From: Nocardioides guangzhouensis
GTDB lineage: Bacteria > Actinomycetota > Actinomycetes > Propionibacteriales > Nocardioidaceae
Direction of reading: 5' to 3'
Assembly: GCF_004519545.1 (NCBI RefSeq)
Contig: NZ_SDKM01000005.1
Coordinates: 118,254-182,253 of the forward strand
Length of the DNA stretch: 64,000 bases
This document shows positions 37,124 through 46,378 of the stretch, one piece after another. The position numbers were made by a program, and so were the translations under genes. Numbering within the stretch: position 1 is the stretch's first letter; each line of letters begins with the position of its first letter. The notes under the pieces are model-generated. The model saw only the letters and a list, made by a program, of their open reading frames with translations. It made no database searches and was not told the origin of the DNA.

Positions 37124-37147
37124 GTCGAGACCCCCGTCGAGACCCCC
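37124..37147 (+). repeat. Two tandem 12-bp repeats in the wecB leader
   Basis: GTCGAGACCCCC occurs twice head to tail, with a degenerate partial copy (GTTGAGACC) at 37159-37167. It lies between the candidate promoter and the wecB start. No function is assigned; slippage could vary the leader length. Confidence 0.5.
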
Positions 37148-37182
37148 GCAGAGATCCCGTTGAGACCGAGTGAGGAATCCCC

Positions 37183-38289
37183 ATGTCACGCAGCGCCACG
37201 CGACCGACCGGAGAGGCGCCGGCGGTCGTGCACGTCACCGGGGCGCGGCCGAACTTCCCGAAGGCCGCCCCCGTGGTGGCAGCCCTGGCCCGGGCCGGCG
37301 TGGACCAGCGCCTCGTCCACACCGGCCAGCACTACGACGAGCGGATGTCCGAGGTGTTCTTCCGTCAGCTCGGCCTGCCCGAGCCGGACGTCGACCTCGG
37401 TGTCGGCTCCGGGAGCCAGGCGACGCAGACGGCAGCCGCGATGGTGGCCCTGGAGGAGCTGTTCACGGCCGCGCCGCCCCGCGTCGTCGTGGTGTACGGC
37501 GACGTGAACTCGACGCTCGCCGCCGCCCTGGTCGCCGCCAAGCTGCAGATCCCGGTCGCGCACGTCGAGGCGGGCCTGCGCTCCTTCGACACCACGATGC
37601 CGGAGGAGGTGAACCGCCTGGTGACCGACCGGCTCAGTGACCTGCTCTTCGCCACCAGCCCGGACGCGGTCGCGCACCTCGGGAACGAGGGCATCCCCGC
37701 CGACCGGATCCACTTCACCGGCAACCCGATGATCGACACGCTGCTGGCCAACCTCGACCGGTTCGACGCCGACCGGGCGCGCAAGCGGCACGCCCTGTCC
37801 GGTCCCTACGCCGTCGCCACCCTGCACCGACCGGCGAACGTGGACGCGACGGAGGACGCGGCCGCCCTGGTGGCCGGGCTGCACGAGGTCGCGGACCAGG
37901 TCCCCCTTGTCCTGCCCCTGCATCCGCGCGGCCGGGCCCGGCTCGAGGAGGCCGGGCTCGGCCGGCACCCTGCGGTGCGGGTGGTCGAGCCACAGGGGTA
38001 CGTCGAGTTCCTGAGCCTGGTGCGTGGCTCGGAGCTGGTCGTGACCGACTCCGGGGGCGTGCAGGAGGAGACCACCGTGCTCGGGGTCCCGTGCCTCACC
38101 CTGCGTGCCAACACCGAGCGGCCGGTCACGATCACTCACGGCACCAACCGCCTCGTCTCCCGGGAGGACCTGCCCGACACCGTCCGGGAGGTCCTCGGGA
38201 CGCCGGCCGGGGAGCACCCGGCCCCGCCGCTGTGGGACGGGAAGGCCGGTCCCCGGATCGCCGACGTCCTGACTGGGTTCCTCCGATGA
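37183..38289 (+). CDS. wecB: UDP-N-acetylglucosamine 2-epimerase (non-hydrolysing)
   Basis: A 368-aa GT-B-fold epimerase converting UDP-GlcNAc to UDP-ManNAc. Motifs: GARPNFPKAAPVV, HTGQHYDERMSEVFF, VYGDVNSTLAAAL, HVEAGLRSFDTTMPEEVNR, TLHRPANVD and TDSGGVQEE. Length is normal. ATG 37183 follows GAGGA. It diverges from the GT4-dehydrogenase fusion; the two activities together make UDP-ManNAcA, a donor found in teichuronic-type wall polymers. The stop overlaps the next start in ATGA. Confidence 0.93.
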   Translation: MSRSATRPTGEAPAVVHVTGARPNFPKAAPVVAALARAGVDQRLVHTGQHYDERMSEVFFRQLGLPEPDVDLGVGSGSQATQTAAAMVALEELFTAAPPRVVVVYGDVNSTLAAALVAAKLQIPVAHVEAGLRSFDTTMPEEVNRLVTDRLSDLLFATSPDAVAHLGNEGIPADRIHFTGNPMIDTLLANLDRFDADRARKRHALSGPYAVATLHRPANVDATEDAAALVAGLHEVADQVPLVLPLHPRGRARLEEAGLGRHPAVRVVEPQGYVEFLSLVRGSELVVTDSGGVQEETTVLGVPCLTLRANTERPVTITHGTNRLVSREDLPDTVREVLGTPAGEHPAPPLWDGKAGPRIADVLTGFLR

Positions 38290-40127
38290 GGTCGACGTCG
38301 AGGCGTCCCGGCGGCGCGCTGCCCGCCCGGGCGCGCGCCGCCCTGCGCGCGCGCCGCGACGACCTCCGCAGGCTCCGCCTCGCGGCGCGCACGCGGCGCA
38401 CCCGTCCGGACCTTCCGGAGGTCCCCCTGCCCGACGTGCCGCCACGCCGGCCGATCCGGGTCGCGGTCCTCCTCGACACCTTCTCCGAGCTGGCCTTCCG
38501 CTACGAGTGGCACCAGGTCACCTTCGGGCCCGACGACTGGCGGGAGGTGCTCGAGACGGACCCGCCGGACCTGCTGTTCGTGGAGTCCGCCTGGCAGGGC
38601 AACGGCGGGCGCTGGCGCCTGCACCTGACCGCCGACGGGGCGCCAAGCGCCGAGCTGCGCGCGCTGGTCTCCTGGTGCCGCCACCGGGGGATCCCGACGG
38701 TTTTCTGGAACAAGGAGGACCCGCCCGGCTACGTGCGCTTCGTCGCGACCGCCCGGCTCTTCGACCAGGTGTTCACCGTCGACGCCGACCGGATCCCTGC
38801 CTACCGCGCGGACCTCGGACACGACCGGGTCGACCTGCTGCCGTTCGCCGCCCAGCCGCGCCTGCACAACCCGGTTCGGCGCGGCCGCGCCCGCGAGCTC
38901 GACGTCGCGTTCGCCGGGACCTGGTTCGCCGACAAGCACGACGACCGCCGGCGGCAGCTGGACTACCTCCTCGGCGCCGCCCGCGACGGAGGGCTGCACA
39001 TCTGGTCGCGCATGGAGACCGGCGACGCCCGCTACCGGTTCCCCGCCCGGTTCCGCCGGTACGTCGTCGGGTCGCTGCCCTACGAGCGGATGCTGGCCGC
39101 CTACACGGCGTACAAGGTGTTCCTCAACGTCAACTCGGTGACCACCAGCAAGACGATGTGCAGCCGCCGGCTCTTCGAGCTGTCCGCTGCCCAGACCGCC
39201 GTCGTGACCGCGCCGGCCGAGAGCATCGAGCCGTTCTTCGGCGACACGGTCGAGGTGGCCGGCGACGCCGACGAGGCCCGGCTCGCGCTCGACCTGCTGC
39301 TCCGGCACCCCGAGCACCGGGAACGGCTGGCGCTCCGGGCCCACCGCCGGGTCCACGACGAGCACCTCTACGGCCATCGGGTCGAGCACGTCCTGCGCTC
39401 GGTCGGCGTGACCGCACCGGCTGCGACCGCCGACGCCGCGACGGTCTCGGTGGTCGTGCCGACCATGCGCCCGGACCGGCTCGCCGAGGTTCTCCGCACC
39501 GTGGGGGCGCAGACCCACCGCCACGTCCAGCTCGTGCTGGTGCTGCACGGGCACGACGCCCCTGCGGACCTCGGCCGGCAGGCCCGCGACGCCGGCATCG
39601 ACGACCTCGTGGTCCGGCCGGCGGCGCGCGACCTGACGCTGGGTGCCTGCATGAACCTCGGGGTGGCGGCCTCCGACGGCGACCTGGTCGCGAAGGTCGA
39701 CGACGACAACCACTACGGACGCCACTACCTCTCCGACCTGGTCCGTGCCCGGGACTTCTCGGGGGCGGACGTCGCCGGCAAGTGGGCGCACCTGGTCCAC
39801 CTCGAGTCGACCGGGGCCACCCTGTTGCGGTTCGCCGGGCACGAGCACCGCTTCACCGACCTCGTGCAGGGTGGCACCCTCCTGCTCCGGCGGGACCTGG
39901 CCGCGGACCTCGGCTTCGACGACCTTCCCCGCCGGGTCGACACCACCTTCCTCGCACGGGTGCGCCGGTCCGGTGGAACCGTCTACTCGGCGGACCGCTT
40001 CAACTTCGTCTCGGTGCGCCGCGCCGACACCGGGACGCACACCTGGCCCATCCCGGAGAAGGAGCTCATGGCCCGCTCCTCGCGGCTGCTCTTCTACGGC
40101 GACCCCCTGACCCACTCGGAGGCATGA
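38286..40127 (+). CDS. Two-domain glycosyltransferase: CgeB-like N-terminus plus GT2 C-terminus
   Basis: A 613-aa protein. The N-terminal about 370 residues resemble CgeB/DUF3880-type GT-B proteins (LLFVESAWQG, PTVFWNKEDPPGY, FDQVFTVDADRI, DVAFAGTWFADKH, LNVNSVTTSKTMCSRRLFEL). Residues about 385-613 are a GT-A family 2 domain (VSVVVPTMRPDRLAEVL, LTLGACMNLGV, AKVDDDNHYGRHYLSDL with the metal-binding DDD). Such two-domain enzymes may add two sugars in turn. ATG 38286 lies within the wecB stop. The GT2 half is clearly paralogous to that of the protein at 42292-44034. Confidence 0.83.
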   Translation: MRSTSRRPGGALPARARAALRARRDDLRRLRLAARTRRTRPDLPEVPLPDVPPRRPIRVAVLLDTFSELAFRYEWHQVTFGPDDWREVLETDPPDLLFVESAWQGNGGRWRLHLTADGAPSAELRALVSWCRHRGIPTVFWNKEDPPGYVRFVATARLFDQVFTVDADRIPAYRADLGHDRVDLLPFAAQPRLHNPVRRGRARELDVAFAGTWFADKHDDRRRQLDYLLGAARDGGLHIWSRMETGDARYRFPARFRRYVVGSLPYERMLAAYTAYKVFLNVNSVTTSKTMCSRRLFELSAAQTAVVTAPAESIEPFFGDTVEVAGDADEARLALDLLLRHPEHRERLALRAHRRVHDEHLYGHRVEHVLRSVGVTAPAATADAATVSVVVPTMRPDRLAEVLRTVGAQTHRHVQLVLVLHGHDAPADLGRQARDAGIDDLVVRPAARDLTLGACMNLGVAASDGDLVAKVDDDNHYGRHYLSDLVRARDFSGADVAGKWAHLVHLESTGATLLRFAGHEHRFTDLVQGGTLLLRRDLAADLGFDDLPRRVDTTFLARVRRSGGTVYSADRFNFVSVRRADTGTHTWPIPEKELMARSSRLLFYGDPLTHSEA

Positions 40128-42295
40128 TGACGCTGCTCGACACCCGGACCACCCCCGCTCCGGCCGGTGCCGCCCCCGGGCGCCGGCGGTCCGCGAACAC
40201 CCGCGGGAACTCGCGGATCCGCGTCGACATCGAGGGGCTGCGCGCCATCGCGACGCTGCTCGTCCTGCCCTACCACGCGGGGCTGATGCTGTTCCCGGGC
40301 GGCTTCGTCGGCGTCGACGTCTTCTTCGTGATCTCCGGCTTCGTGATCACCGGCCAGCTGCTGAAGGAGGTGGACCGCTCCGGCCGGATCTCCCTGCTGG
40401 CGTTCTACGCGCGCCGCGCCAAGCGGCTGCTGCCGGCCTCCGCAGTCGTGCTGGTGGCCACCTCGGTGATGCTGTGGCTCTGGGTTCCGCGGATCCGCTG
40501 GGAGACCACCGGCGGGGACATCGTGGCGTCCGCGCTCTACTTCGTGAACTGGCGGCTGGCCGACCGCTCGGTCGACTACCTCGCCGAGGACGTGCCGCCG
40601 TCCGCGGTCCAGCACTTCTGGTCGCTGGCCGTCGAGGAGCAGTTCTACGTCTTCTGGCCGCTGCTGCTGATCGGGGCGGACTGGCTGGCCCGGCGGCTCC
40701 GGGTCCGGCGCGACCTCACCGTGCTCGCCGGCCTCGCCCTGGTCGCCGTACCGTCGCTGCTCTGGGCCGTGCACCAGGCCTCGGCCAACCCGGAGCGGGC
40801 CTACTTCGTGACCACCACCCGGGTCTGGGAGTTCACGGTCGGCGCGGTGGTGGCCGTGCTCGCCACCCGGGCCGCCCGGCTGCCGCGCCCGGTCGCGCTC
40901 GCGCTCGCCTGGGCCGGGCTGGCGCTGATCCTGCTGGCGGCCCGCATCTACACGGCGGAGACCACCTGGCCCGGCGCCTACGCGCTGGTGCCGACGGTCG
41001 GCACCGCCCTGTTCATCGCCGGCGGCGACGCCGCCGGCCGGTTCGGCCCGGTCAGCATCCTGAAGAACGGCTTCATGCAGTTCCTGGGCTACCTCACCTA
41101 CTCGCTCTACCTCTGGCACTGGCCGCTGCTGATCGTCGCCCGCGAGCACTTCGGCGGGATCTCGGTGACCACCGGCCTGCTCATCGTGGTGCTCTGCGTG
41201 GTTCCGGCCTGGCTCAGCTTCCACCTGGTCGAGAACCCCATCCGCAACGCCCGCAGCCTGTCCCGGTCTCCACGCGCGGCCCTGAGCCTGGGGCTCAACT
41301 TCACGCTGCTCGGCGTCGCCGCCGGGCTCGCCCTGGTGGTCGCCGTCGGCGCGACCTCGACCGGCGTGCCGGCGAACGCGCAGGGCGCCGCCGTGCTGTC
41401 CTCGGCCCCCACCGCCGATCGCGCCGGCAAGCCCGTCGACCGGGTGTCGGGCGGCATCACGCCCGACCCGGTGAAGGCGCCCGAAGACGTCCCCGGCCTG
41501 TACGCCGACGGGTGCCAGGTGTCGACGACGTCCTCCGACCCGGTCTCGTGCAGCTACGGCCCGAAGGACGCGGGCACCACGATCGCGGTGGTCGGCGACT
41601 CCAAGGCAGCGCAGTGGGTCCCGGCGCTGGAGATCCTGGCCCGTGAGCACGACTGGCGGGTGGTGACCTACACCAAGTCCGCCTGCCAGTTCAGCGCGGC
41701 CGAGATCTCGCTGGACGGCGCGCCGTACGCCTCGTGCACCGCGTGGGGGCGCAACGTCCTGGACCGGCTCACCACGAAGGACCGGCCCGACCTCGTGCTC
41801 ACCGCGGGCCAGCGCGACTCCGGGATCGTCGGCGAGTCCGACGGCGAGCTCGACCTGAGCGAGGACGCGATGGTGACCGGGCTCGGTGACATGTGGCGCC
41901 GACTGACCGACTCGGGCAGCAAGGTGCTGGTGCTCGCAGACACCCCGCAGACCTTCCAGCAGGTCTACGCCTGCGTCTCCGAGCACCCTGACGAGCTGAC
42001 CCGGTGCACCTACGACCGGGCCAAGGGGATCGCCGGCAGCGGCGCCCCCGTGCAGAAGCGGGCCGCCGGCGCGCTCGGTGCCGTGGACCTGACCGACGGG
42101 AAGGCGCCGCGCCGCGACGCCGGACCGCTCTACTACCTCGACCTGGTCGACTGGATCTGCCCGAGCAGCGCGTGCCCGCCGGTCATCGGCAACGTGCTGA
42201 TCTACCGCCAGGGGTCCCACCTGACCAAGACGTACGTCGAGACGCTGGCGCCACGGCTGGAGAAGGCGCTGCTCGAGGCGGGGCTGCCGGCATGA
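40124..42295 (+). CDS. OafA/YrhL-type acyltransferase with C-terminal SGNH domain
   Basis: A 723-aa protein: an acyltransferase-3 membrane domain of about ten helices (residues 30-400; RVDIEGLRAIATLLVLPYHAG, GGFVGVDVFFVISGFVI, FWSLAVEEQFYVFWPL), followed by an extracytoplasmic SGNH hydrolase-like domain (about 450-723) with IAVVGDSKAAQWVPAL as block I and GSHLTKTY near the end as the Ser-His block. This layout O-acetylates surface polysaccharides, the membrane part delivering acetyl groups and the SGNH part transferring them. Start is ATG 40124 or 40127, overlapping the preceding stop. It implies an O-acylated polymer. Confidence 0.9.
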   Translation: MMTLLDTRTTPAPAGAAPGRRRSANTRGNSRIRVDIEGLRAIATLLVLPYHAGLMLFPGGFVGVDVFFVISGFVITGQLLKEVDRSGRISLLAFYARRAKRLLPASAVVLVATSVMLWLWVPRIRWETTGGDIVASALYFVNWRLADRSVDYLAEDVPPSAVQHFWSLAVEEQFYVFWPLLLIGADWLARRLRVRRDLTVLAGLALVAVPSLLWAVHQASANPERAYFVTTTRVWEFTVGAVVAVLATRAARLPRPVALALAWAGLALILLAARIYTAETTWPGAYALVPTVGTALFIAGGDAAGRFGPVSILKNGFMQFLGYLTYSLYLWHWPLLIVAREHFGGISVTTGLLIVVLCVVPAWLSFHLVENPIRNARSLSRSPRAALSLGLNFTLLGVAAGLALVVAVGATSTGVPANAQGAAVLSSAPTADRAGKPVDRVSGGITPDPVKAPEDVPGLYADGCQVSTTSSDPVSCSYGPKDAGTTIAVVGDSKAAQWVPALEILAREHDWRVVTYTKSACQFSAAEISLDGAPYASCTAWGRNVLDRLTTKDRPDLVLTAGQRDSGIVGESDGELDLSEDAMVTGLGDMWRRLTDSGSKVLVLADTPQTFQQVYACVSEHPDELTRCTYDRAKGIAGSGAPVQKRAAGALGAVDLTDGKAPRRDAGPLYYLDLVDWICPSSACPPVIGNVLIYRQGSHLTKTYVETLAPRLEKALLEAGLPA

Positions 42296-44034
42296 CCACC
42301 TCACTGTCCGCCTTCGTATCCGACGTCCCCGCCTCCGCCCGGCGCCCCGCGCGCCGCCGGCGCGACCGGGCCGCCGCCCGCCTGCGACGGACGGCCCGCA
42401 CGCTGCTGCCGAGGACCCCCGAGCCCTCCCCGGACTGGGCCCGGCCGCCCCGGCGGCTCCCGGCCCGGGTGGACGTGCTCGCGGCGGTGGCGGTCGGCCC
42501 GCGGCTGGCCGCCGGGCTCGCGCTCGAGCTCCCGACCTCCGCGCTGGCGCCGGACGCCTGGCCCGCGCCGGGCACGGTCGACCTGGTGCTGGTCGAGGTC
42601 CGCGACGGCGCGATCCCGGTGCCCCGTGCGCCGCTGCCGCCCGGCGGCACCGCGCCCCTTGTGCTCTGGGCGACCTCCGGCGGCCCGTCCGACGACGTGG
42701 CGGACCTCGTCCGGTCCGCGACCGCCGTGCTCGTGGCCGACCCGGCGGCGCTCGCGGCCTGGCGGACGGTGGCGCCGTCCGCCGGGCTGCTGGCTCCCGG
42801 GGCGTCCACCCGGCGGCCCCCCGGCACCGGCCCGCGGGAGGGGGTCGCGCTGGTCGTCGACGGGCCGGTCCCGCCGGCGCTGGCCGGCACCGTGTCAACG
42901 GTCGTGGCCGCCGCGCTGCGCTCCGTCCGGGACCGCCTGCTGGTCCACCGCACCGACCCGGGCGCCCCGCTGCCGCGGGTGCTCTCGGCCGCGGCCACCG
43001 CGACCACGCCGGAGGATGTCGTCCCCGGGCTGGCCGCGGCGGCGGTCGTGGTGGACGGCGTCCGCACCCACCCGGACGACACCTGGACCGTGCTGGAGTC
43101 CGCCGCCGTGCAGACCGCCGTGGTCACCCCGGCCGGCTGGCCGCTCCCCGAGGGGGTCACCCCGGCCACCGGCGGCGACGCCGCCGCGCTCCGGGCCGCG
43201 GTCGTGGCCCGGCTGGAGCAGCCCGAGCTCCGCGACCGCGAGGCCCGGCGTCTGCACCGGGCGCTGGTGCACCGGCACGGGCTGGACCGGCGGGTGGCCG
43301 AGCTGCTCGGCGGGGCCGGGATCCCGACGCCACCGCGCAGCCGCGCCGTGAGCGCCGTCGTGCCGACCCGGCGCGCGCACGAGATCGACAACGTCCTCGC
43401 CAACGTCGGCCGGCAGAGCCACCGTGACACCGAGCTGGTGCTCGTCCTGCACGGGCTCGACGTCGACCACGCGGACCTGCGGGCCCGCGCCCGCGACGCC
43501 GGCGTGCCCGGCCTGGTCCTCGTCGAGGCGGCACCGACCCTCACCCTCGGCGCCTGCATGAACCTGGGCGTCGACGCAGCCGGCGGCGACCTCGTCGCCA
43601 AGATGGACGACGACAACCACTACGGCACGCACTACCTCACCGACCTGGTCGCGTCCGTCGACACGAGCGGCGCCGGGATCGTGGGCAAGGCGGCCCACTA
43701 CGTGTGGCTCCGCGCGAACGACGCGGTGGTGCTGCGGTACGCCGACGCGGAGCACAGCTACCAGCGCCGGGTGCAGGGCGGCTCGATGCTGTTCGACGGT
43801 GAAGTGGTGCGCCGGCTCCGCTTCTCGGACATCCCGCGCGCCGTCGACAGCGACATCCTCGACCGGGCGATCGCGCAGGGCGTGAAGATCTGGTCGGCCG
43901 ACCGGTTCAACTACGTGAGCGTCCGCGGCGACGACCGGACGGCGCACACCTGGCAGGTCGCCGACGACCAGTTCCTCACCGCCACCGGCCGCCTGGCCTT
44001 CTTCGGCGACCCTCGAACCCACGTGGAGGTCTGA
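42292..44034 (+). CDS. Glycosyltransferase with degenerate N-terminal domain and GT2 C-terminus
   Basis: A 580-aa protein paralogous to 38286-40127. The C-terminal GT2 domain (about 350-580) has VSAVVPTRRAHEIDNVLANV, TLGACMNLGVDAAGGDLVA, KMDDDNHYGTHYLTDL and QGGSMLFDG. The N-terminal 350 residues are Ala/Val/Pro-rich and low in complexity compared with the CgeB domain of its paralogue; key blocks such as the Trp-Asn-Lys loop are missing, so this half may be catalytically dead. ATG 42292 overlaps the acyltransferase stop. Sugar specificity is unknown. Confidence 0.78.
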   Translation: MTTSLSAFVSDVPASARRPARRRRDRAAARLRRTARTLLPRTPEPSPDWARPPRRLPARVDVLAAVAVGPRLAAGLALELPTSALAPDAWPAPGTVDLVLVEVRDGAIPVPRAPLPPGGTAPLVLWATSGGPSDDVADLVRSATAVLVADPAALAAWRTVAPSAGLLAPGASTRRPPGTGPREGVALVVDGPVPPALAGTVSTVVAAALRSVRDRLLVHRTDPGAPLPRVLSAAATATTPEDVVPGLAAAAVVVDGVRTHPDDTWTVLESAAVQTAVVTPAGWPLPEGVTPATGGDAAALRAAVVARLEQPELRDREARRLHRALVHRHGLDRRVAELLGGAGIPTPPRSRAVSAVVPTRRAHEIDNVLANVGRQSHRDTELVLVLHGLDVDHADLRARARDAGVPGLVLVEAAPTLTLGACMNLGVDAAGGDLVAKMDDDNHYGTHYLTDLVASVDTSGAGIVGKAAHYVWLRANDAVVLRYADAEHSYQRRVQGGSMLFDGEVVRRLRFSDIPRAVDSDILDRAIAQGVKIWSADRFNYVSVRGDDRTAHTWQVADDQFLTATGRLAFFGDPRTHVEV

Positions 44035-44038
44035 CCCC

Positions 44039-46258
44039 GTGAGCATCAAGCCGACCCTCAAGCGCGCCCTCCGCCGCGGCGGCGGGGCCGTCGCCGTCTG
44101 GCTGCCGCCCGACACCGGGCCGGATGCCTGGCGGGACCTCGTCGCCCGGGCCCGGGTGGCGGAGGCGGCCCGGCGGATGCGCGGCCTGAAGGACGCCGAG
44201 GGAGCCGCGCGGCTCGTCGTACCCGTGCTCGGGTCGGCGACCGGCAGCCGGGCCTGGGCGCTGGTCGCCGAGGCCCGCGAGCGGCTCGGCGACCGGACCG
44301 GTGCCGTCGACGCCGCGCGCACGGCGACGCAGACGCGGCCGGTCGTGTTCGACGCGCGCCTGGTGCACCACCGCCTGGCCGTCGCGCACGGCCTGCCGGA
44401 AGCGCGCGGCACCCAGGACGCGCTGCTCGAGGAGCGGCCCCGCAACGGCCGGGAGGTCCGGGCCGTGCTGGCCGCCCTGCGCAGCGCCGACGCGGAGGTG
44501 GTGGACGACTACCGCGAGCGCCTCGAGGCGTGGGGCTGGACCGGGTTCGAGGAGTCGCTGTCCGAGGTCACCACCGAGATCGCCCTGGCCGCCGTCGCGG
44601 TGCACGAGCCCGCCCGCCTCGACGAGTCGCTCGCCCGGGCGGCCACCGCGCTGCGGCGGCCGCTGCCGGTGGTCGCGCGCGCCCTGGACCGGGCCCGCCG
44701 GTGGGACCGGCTCGCCGACGCCCTGGCCGACCTGCCCCTGCCCACGTACGCCGGCGGGTCCGCGCGGCGGGACGCCGCCTTCGAGCTCCGCCGGGCGGCC
44801 GGGCGGGCGCTGCTCGCCGGGCGCACGGCGGCCGCGGAGACCCTCGCCGCGCACGCCCTCGCGCTGACCCCGGACGACCGGCTGGCGCAGGAGGCGTGGG
44901 CCAACGCCTCCGACCAGCTCGCCGTCGCACGCGACGGCTGGCGGACGGTCAGCACGGCGTCCGAGGTGCGGCACGAGCAGCGGGAGGGGGCGGTGCTGTC
45001 GCTGCTGGCCCAGTCGTTGCCCCACACCTCCGGCGGCTACGCGACCCGCAGCCACGGAGTGCTCACGGGGCTCGCCGCCCGGGGGTGGGACGTCGCGGCG
45101 GTGACCCGCCCCGGCTTCCCCTACGACCGTTGGCAGCGCGACGACGCGCGGCAGGTCGCGGACGTCGACGAGGTCGACGGGATCCGGTACCACCACCTGC
45201 TCGACGTGCGCCGCCGCTACCCCCAGTACCCGCTGACGACGTACGTCGACGGCTACGCGCGCGCAGCCGAGGTGCGGGCCCGCCGGCACGGGGCCGCGCT
45301 GGTCCACGCGTCGTCGTTCCACGTCAACGGCCTCGCCGGCCAGGCCGCGGCGGCCCGGCTCGGGGTTCCGTTCGTCTACGAGATGCGCGGCCTCGAGGAG
45401 CTGATGAAGGTCTCCCGCGACCCGTCGTTCGCCACCTCGGAGCGGCACGCGTTCCTCGAGCACCTCGAGACCACGATCTGCCACGCGGCCGACCGGGTGC
45501 TGGTGATCACCGAGGCGCTCCGGGACCTGGTCGTCGACCGGGGCGTCGACGCGGACAAGGTGCTGGTGCTGCCCAACGGCGTGCACGCCGACCAGTTCCG
45601 GCCCCGCGCCCGCGACGAGGACCTCGCCGCACGGCTCGGGGTCACCGGGAAGACGGTCATCGGGTACGCCGGCGGGCTGGTCGACTACGAGGGCCTGGAG
45701 CTGCTCCTGCAGGCGACCGCCGCCCTCCGCACCGGACGGCCCGGCCCCGCGGACTTCCACGTGGTCGTGGTCGGCGACGGCCACGTCGAGGCACAGCTGC
45801 ACGGACTCGCCGCCGCGCTGGGGCTCCACGACGTGGTCACGTTCGTCGGCCGGGTGCCGCACGAGGAGGTGCCGGCGTACCTCTCGCTGTTCGACGTGGC
45901 GCCGTTCCCGCGGCTGCCGCTCCCGGTCTGCGAGGCGATCTCGCCCATCAAGCCGTTCGAGTCGATGGCGATGGGCAAGGCGGTGGTGGTCTCGTCCGTG
46001 GCCGCACTGACCGAGATCGTCACCGACGGCTCGACCGGGCTGGTCTTCGAGAAGGGCTCGTCCGCCGACCTCGCCCGGGTGCTGGGTGTCCTGCTCGACG
46101 CACCGGACCTTCGGGCTCGCCTTGGGGAGACCGCCCGCGACTGGGTCCGGCGCGAGCGGGACTGGTCGTCGGTGGTCGCGGTCGTCGACGACGTCTACCG
46201 CGAGCTCACCGGCCAGGGCGCCATCCGGGTCCGCACGGCGCGCACCGTCGGGGTCTAG
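44039..46258 (+). CDS. GT4 glycosyltransferase with N-terminal helical-repeat domain
   Basis: A 739-aa protein. Residues 1 to about 315 are Ala/Arg-rich helical hairpins suggestive of degenerate TPR repeats. Residues about 316-739 are a GT-B family 4 glycosyltransferase (LLAQSLPHTSGGYATRSHGV, HASSFHVNGL, VYEMRGLEE, VLPNGVHADQFRP, IGYAGGLVDYEGLELLL, CEAISPIKPFESMAMGKAVV). GTG 44039 begins four bases after the preceding stop. The helical half could tether the enzyme to the other glycosyltransferases. It is the last gene of the rightward polysaccharide run. Confidence 0.83.
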   Translation: MSIKPTLKRALRRGGGAVAVWLPPDTGPDAWRDLVARARVAEAARRMRGLKDAEGAARLVVPVLGSATGSRAWALVAEARERLGDRTGAVDAARTATQTRPVVFDARLVHHRLAVAHGLPEARGTQDALLEERPRNGREVRAVLAALRSADAEVVDDYRERLEAWGWTGFEESLSEVTTEIALAAVAVHEPARLDESLARAATALRRPLPVVARALDRARRWDRLADALADLPLPTYAGGSARRDAAFELRRAAGRALLAGRTAAAETLAAHALALTPDDRLAQEAWANASDQLAVARDGWRTVSTASEVRHEQREGAVLSLLAQSLPHTSGGYATRSHGVLTGLAARGWDVAAVTRPGFPYDRWQRDDARQVADVDEVDGIRYHHLLDVRRRYPQYPLTTYVDGYARAAEVRARRHGAALVHASSFHVNGLAGQAAAARLGVPFVYEMRGLEELMKVSRDPSFATSERHAFLEHLETTICHAADRVLVITEALRDLVVDRGVDADKVLVLPNGVHADQFRPRARDEDLAARLGVTGKTVIGYAGGLVDYEGLELLLQATAALRTGRPGPADFHVVVVGDGHVEAQLHGLAAALGLHDVVTFVGRVPHEEVPAYLSLFDVAPFPRLPLPVCEAISPIKPFESMAMGKAVVVSSVAALTEIVTDGSTGLVFEKGSSADLARVLGVLLDAPDLRARLGETARDWVRRERDWSSVVAVVDDVYRELTGQGAIRVRTARTVGV

Positions 46259-46327
46259 CGAGGCCGGTCCGGGAGCGCCGAGGGCTTCTGTCCCCAGTCG
46301 TCCGGGACCATCTGCCCTGCCGCGCAC

Positions 46328-46343
46328 ATACCCCCGAGGGTAT
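46328..46343. promoter_or_regulatory. CsoR/CstR-family-like operator
   Basis: ATACCCCC-GAGGGTAT is a near-perfect 16-bp inverted repeat (seven of eight pairs). It has the TACCC...GGGTA shape bound by copper, formaldehyde and persulfide sensors of the CsoR/FrmR/CstR family. It lies 35 bases upstream of the SQR-like gene. No CsoR-family gene is in this window. Confidence 0.62.
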
Positions 46344-46378
46344 TCATGGAGGAGAGGGATCGAATCCAGGAGGTAGTG

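Noticed and set aside
28997..46258. Polysaccharide locus as a horizontally acquired island
   Set aside because: Base composition and codon use match the flanks, and no integrase, tRNA end or insertion sequence is seen.
46346..46378. Upstream ATG for the SQR-like gene
   Set aside because: It lacks a ribosome site and abuts the operator; ATG 46379 has AGGAGG at five bases.
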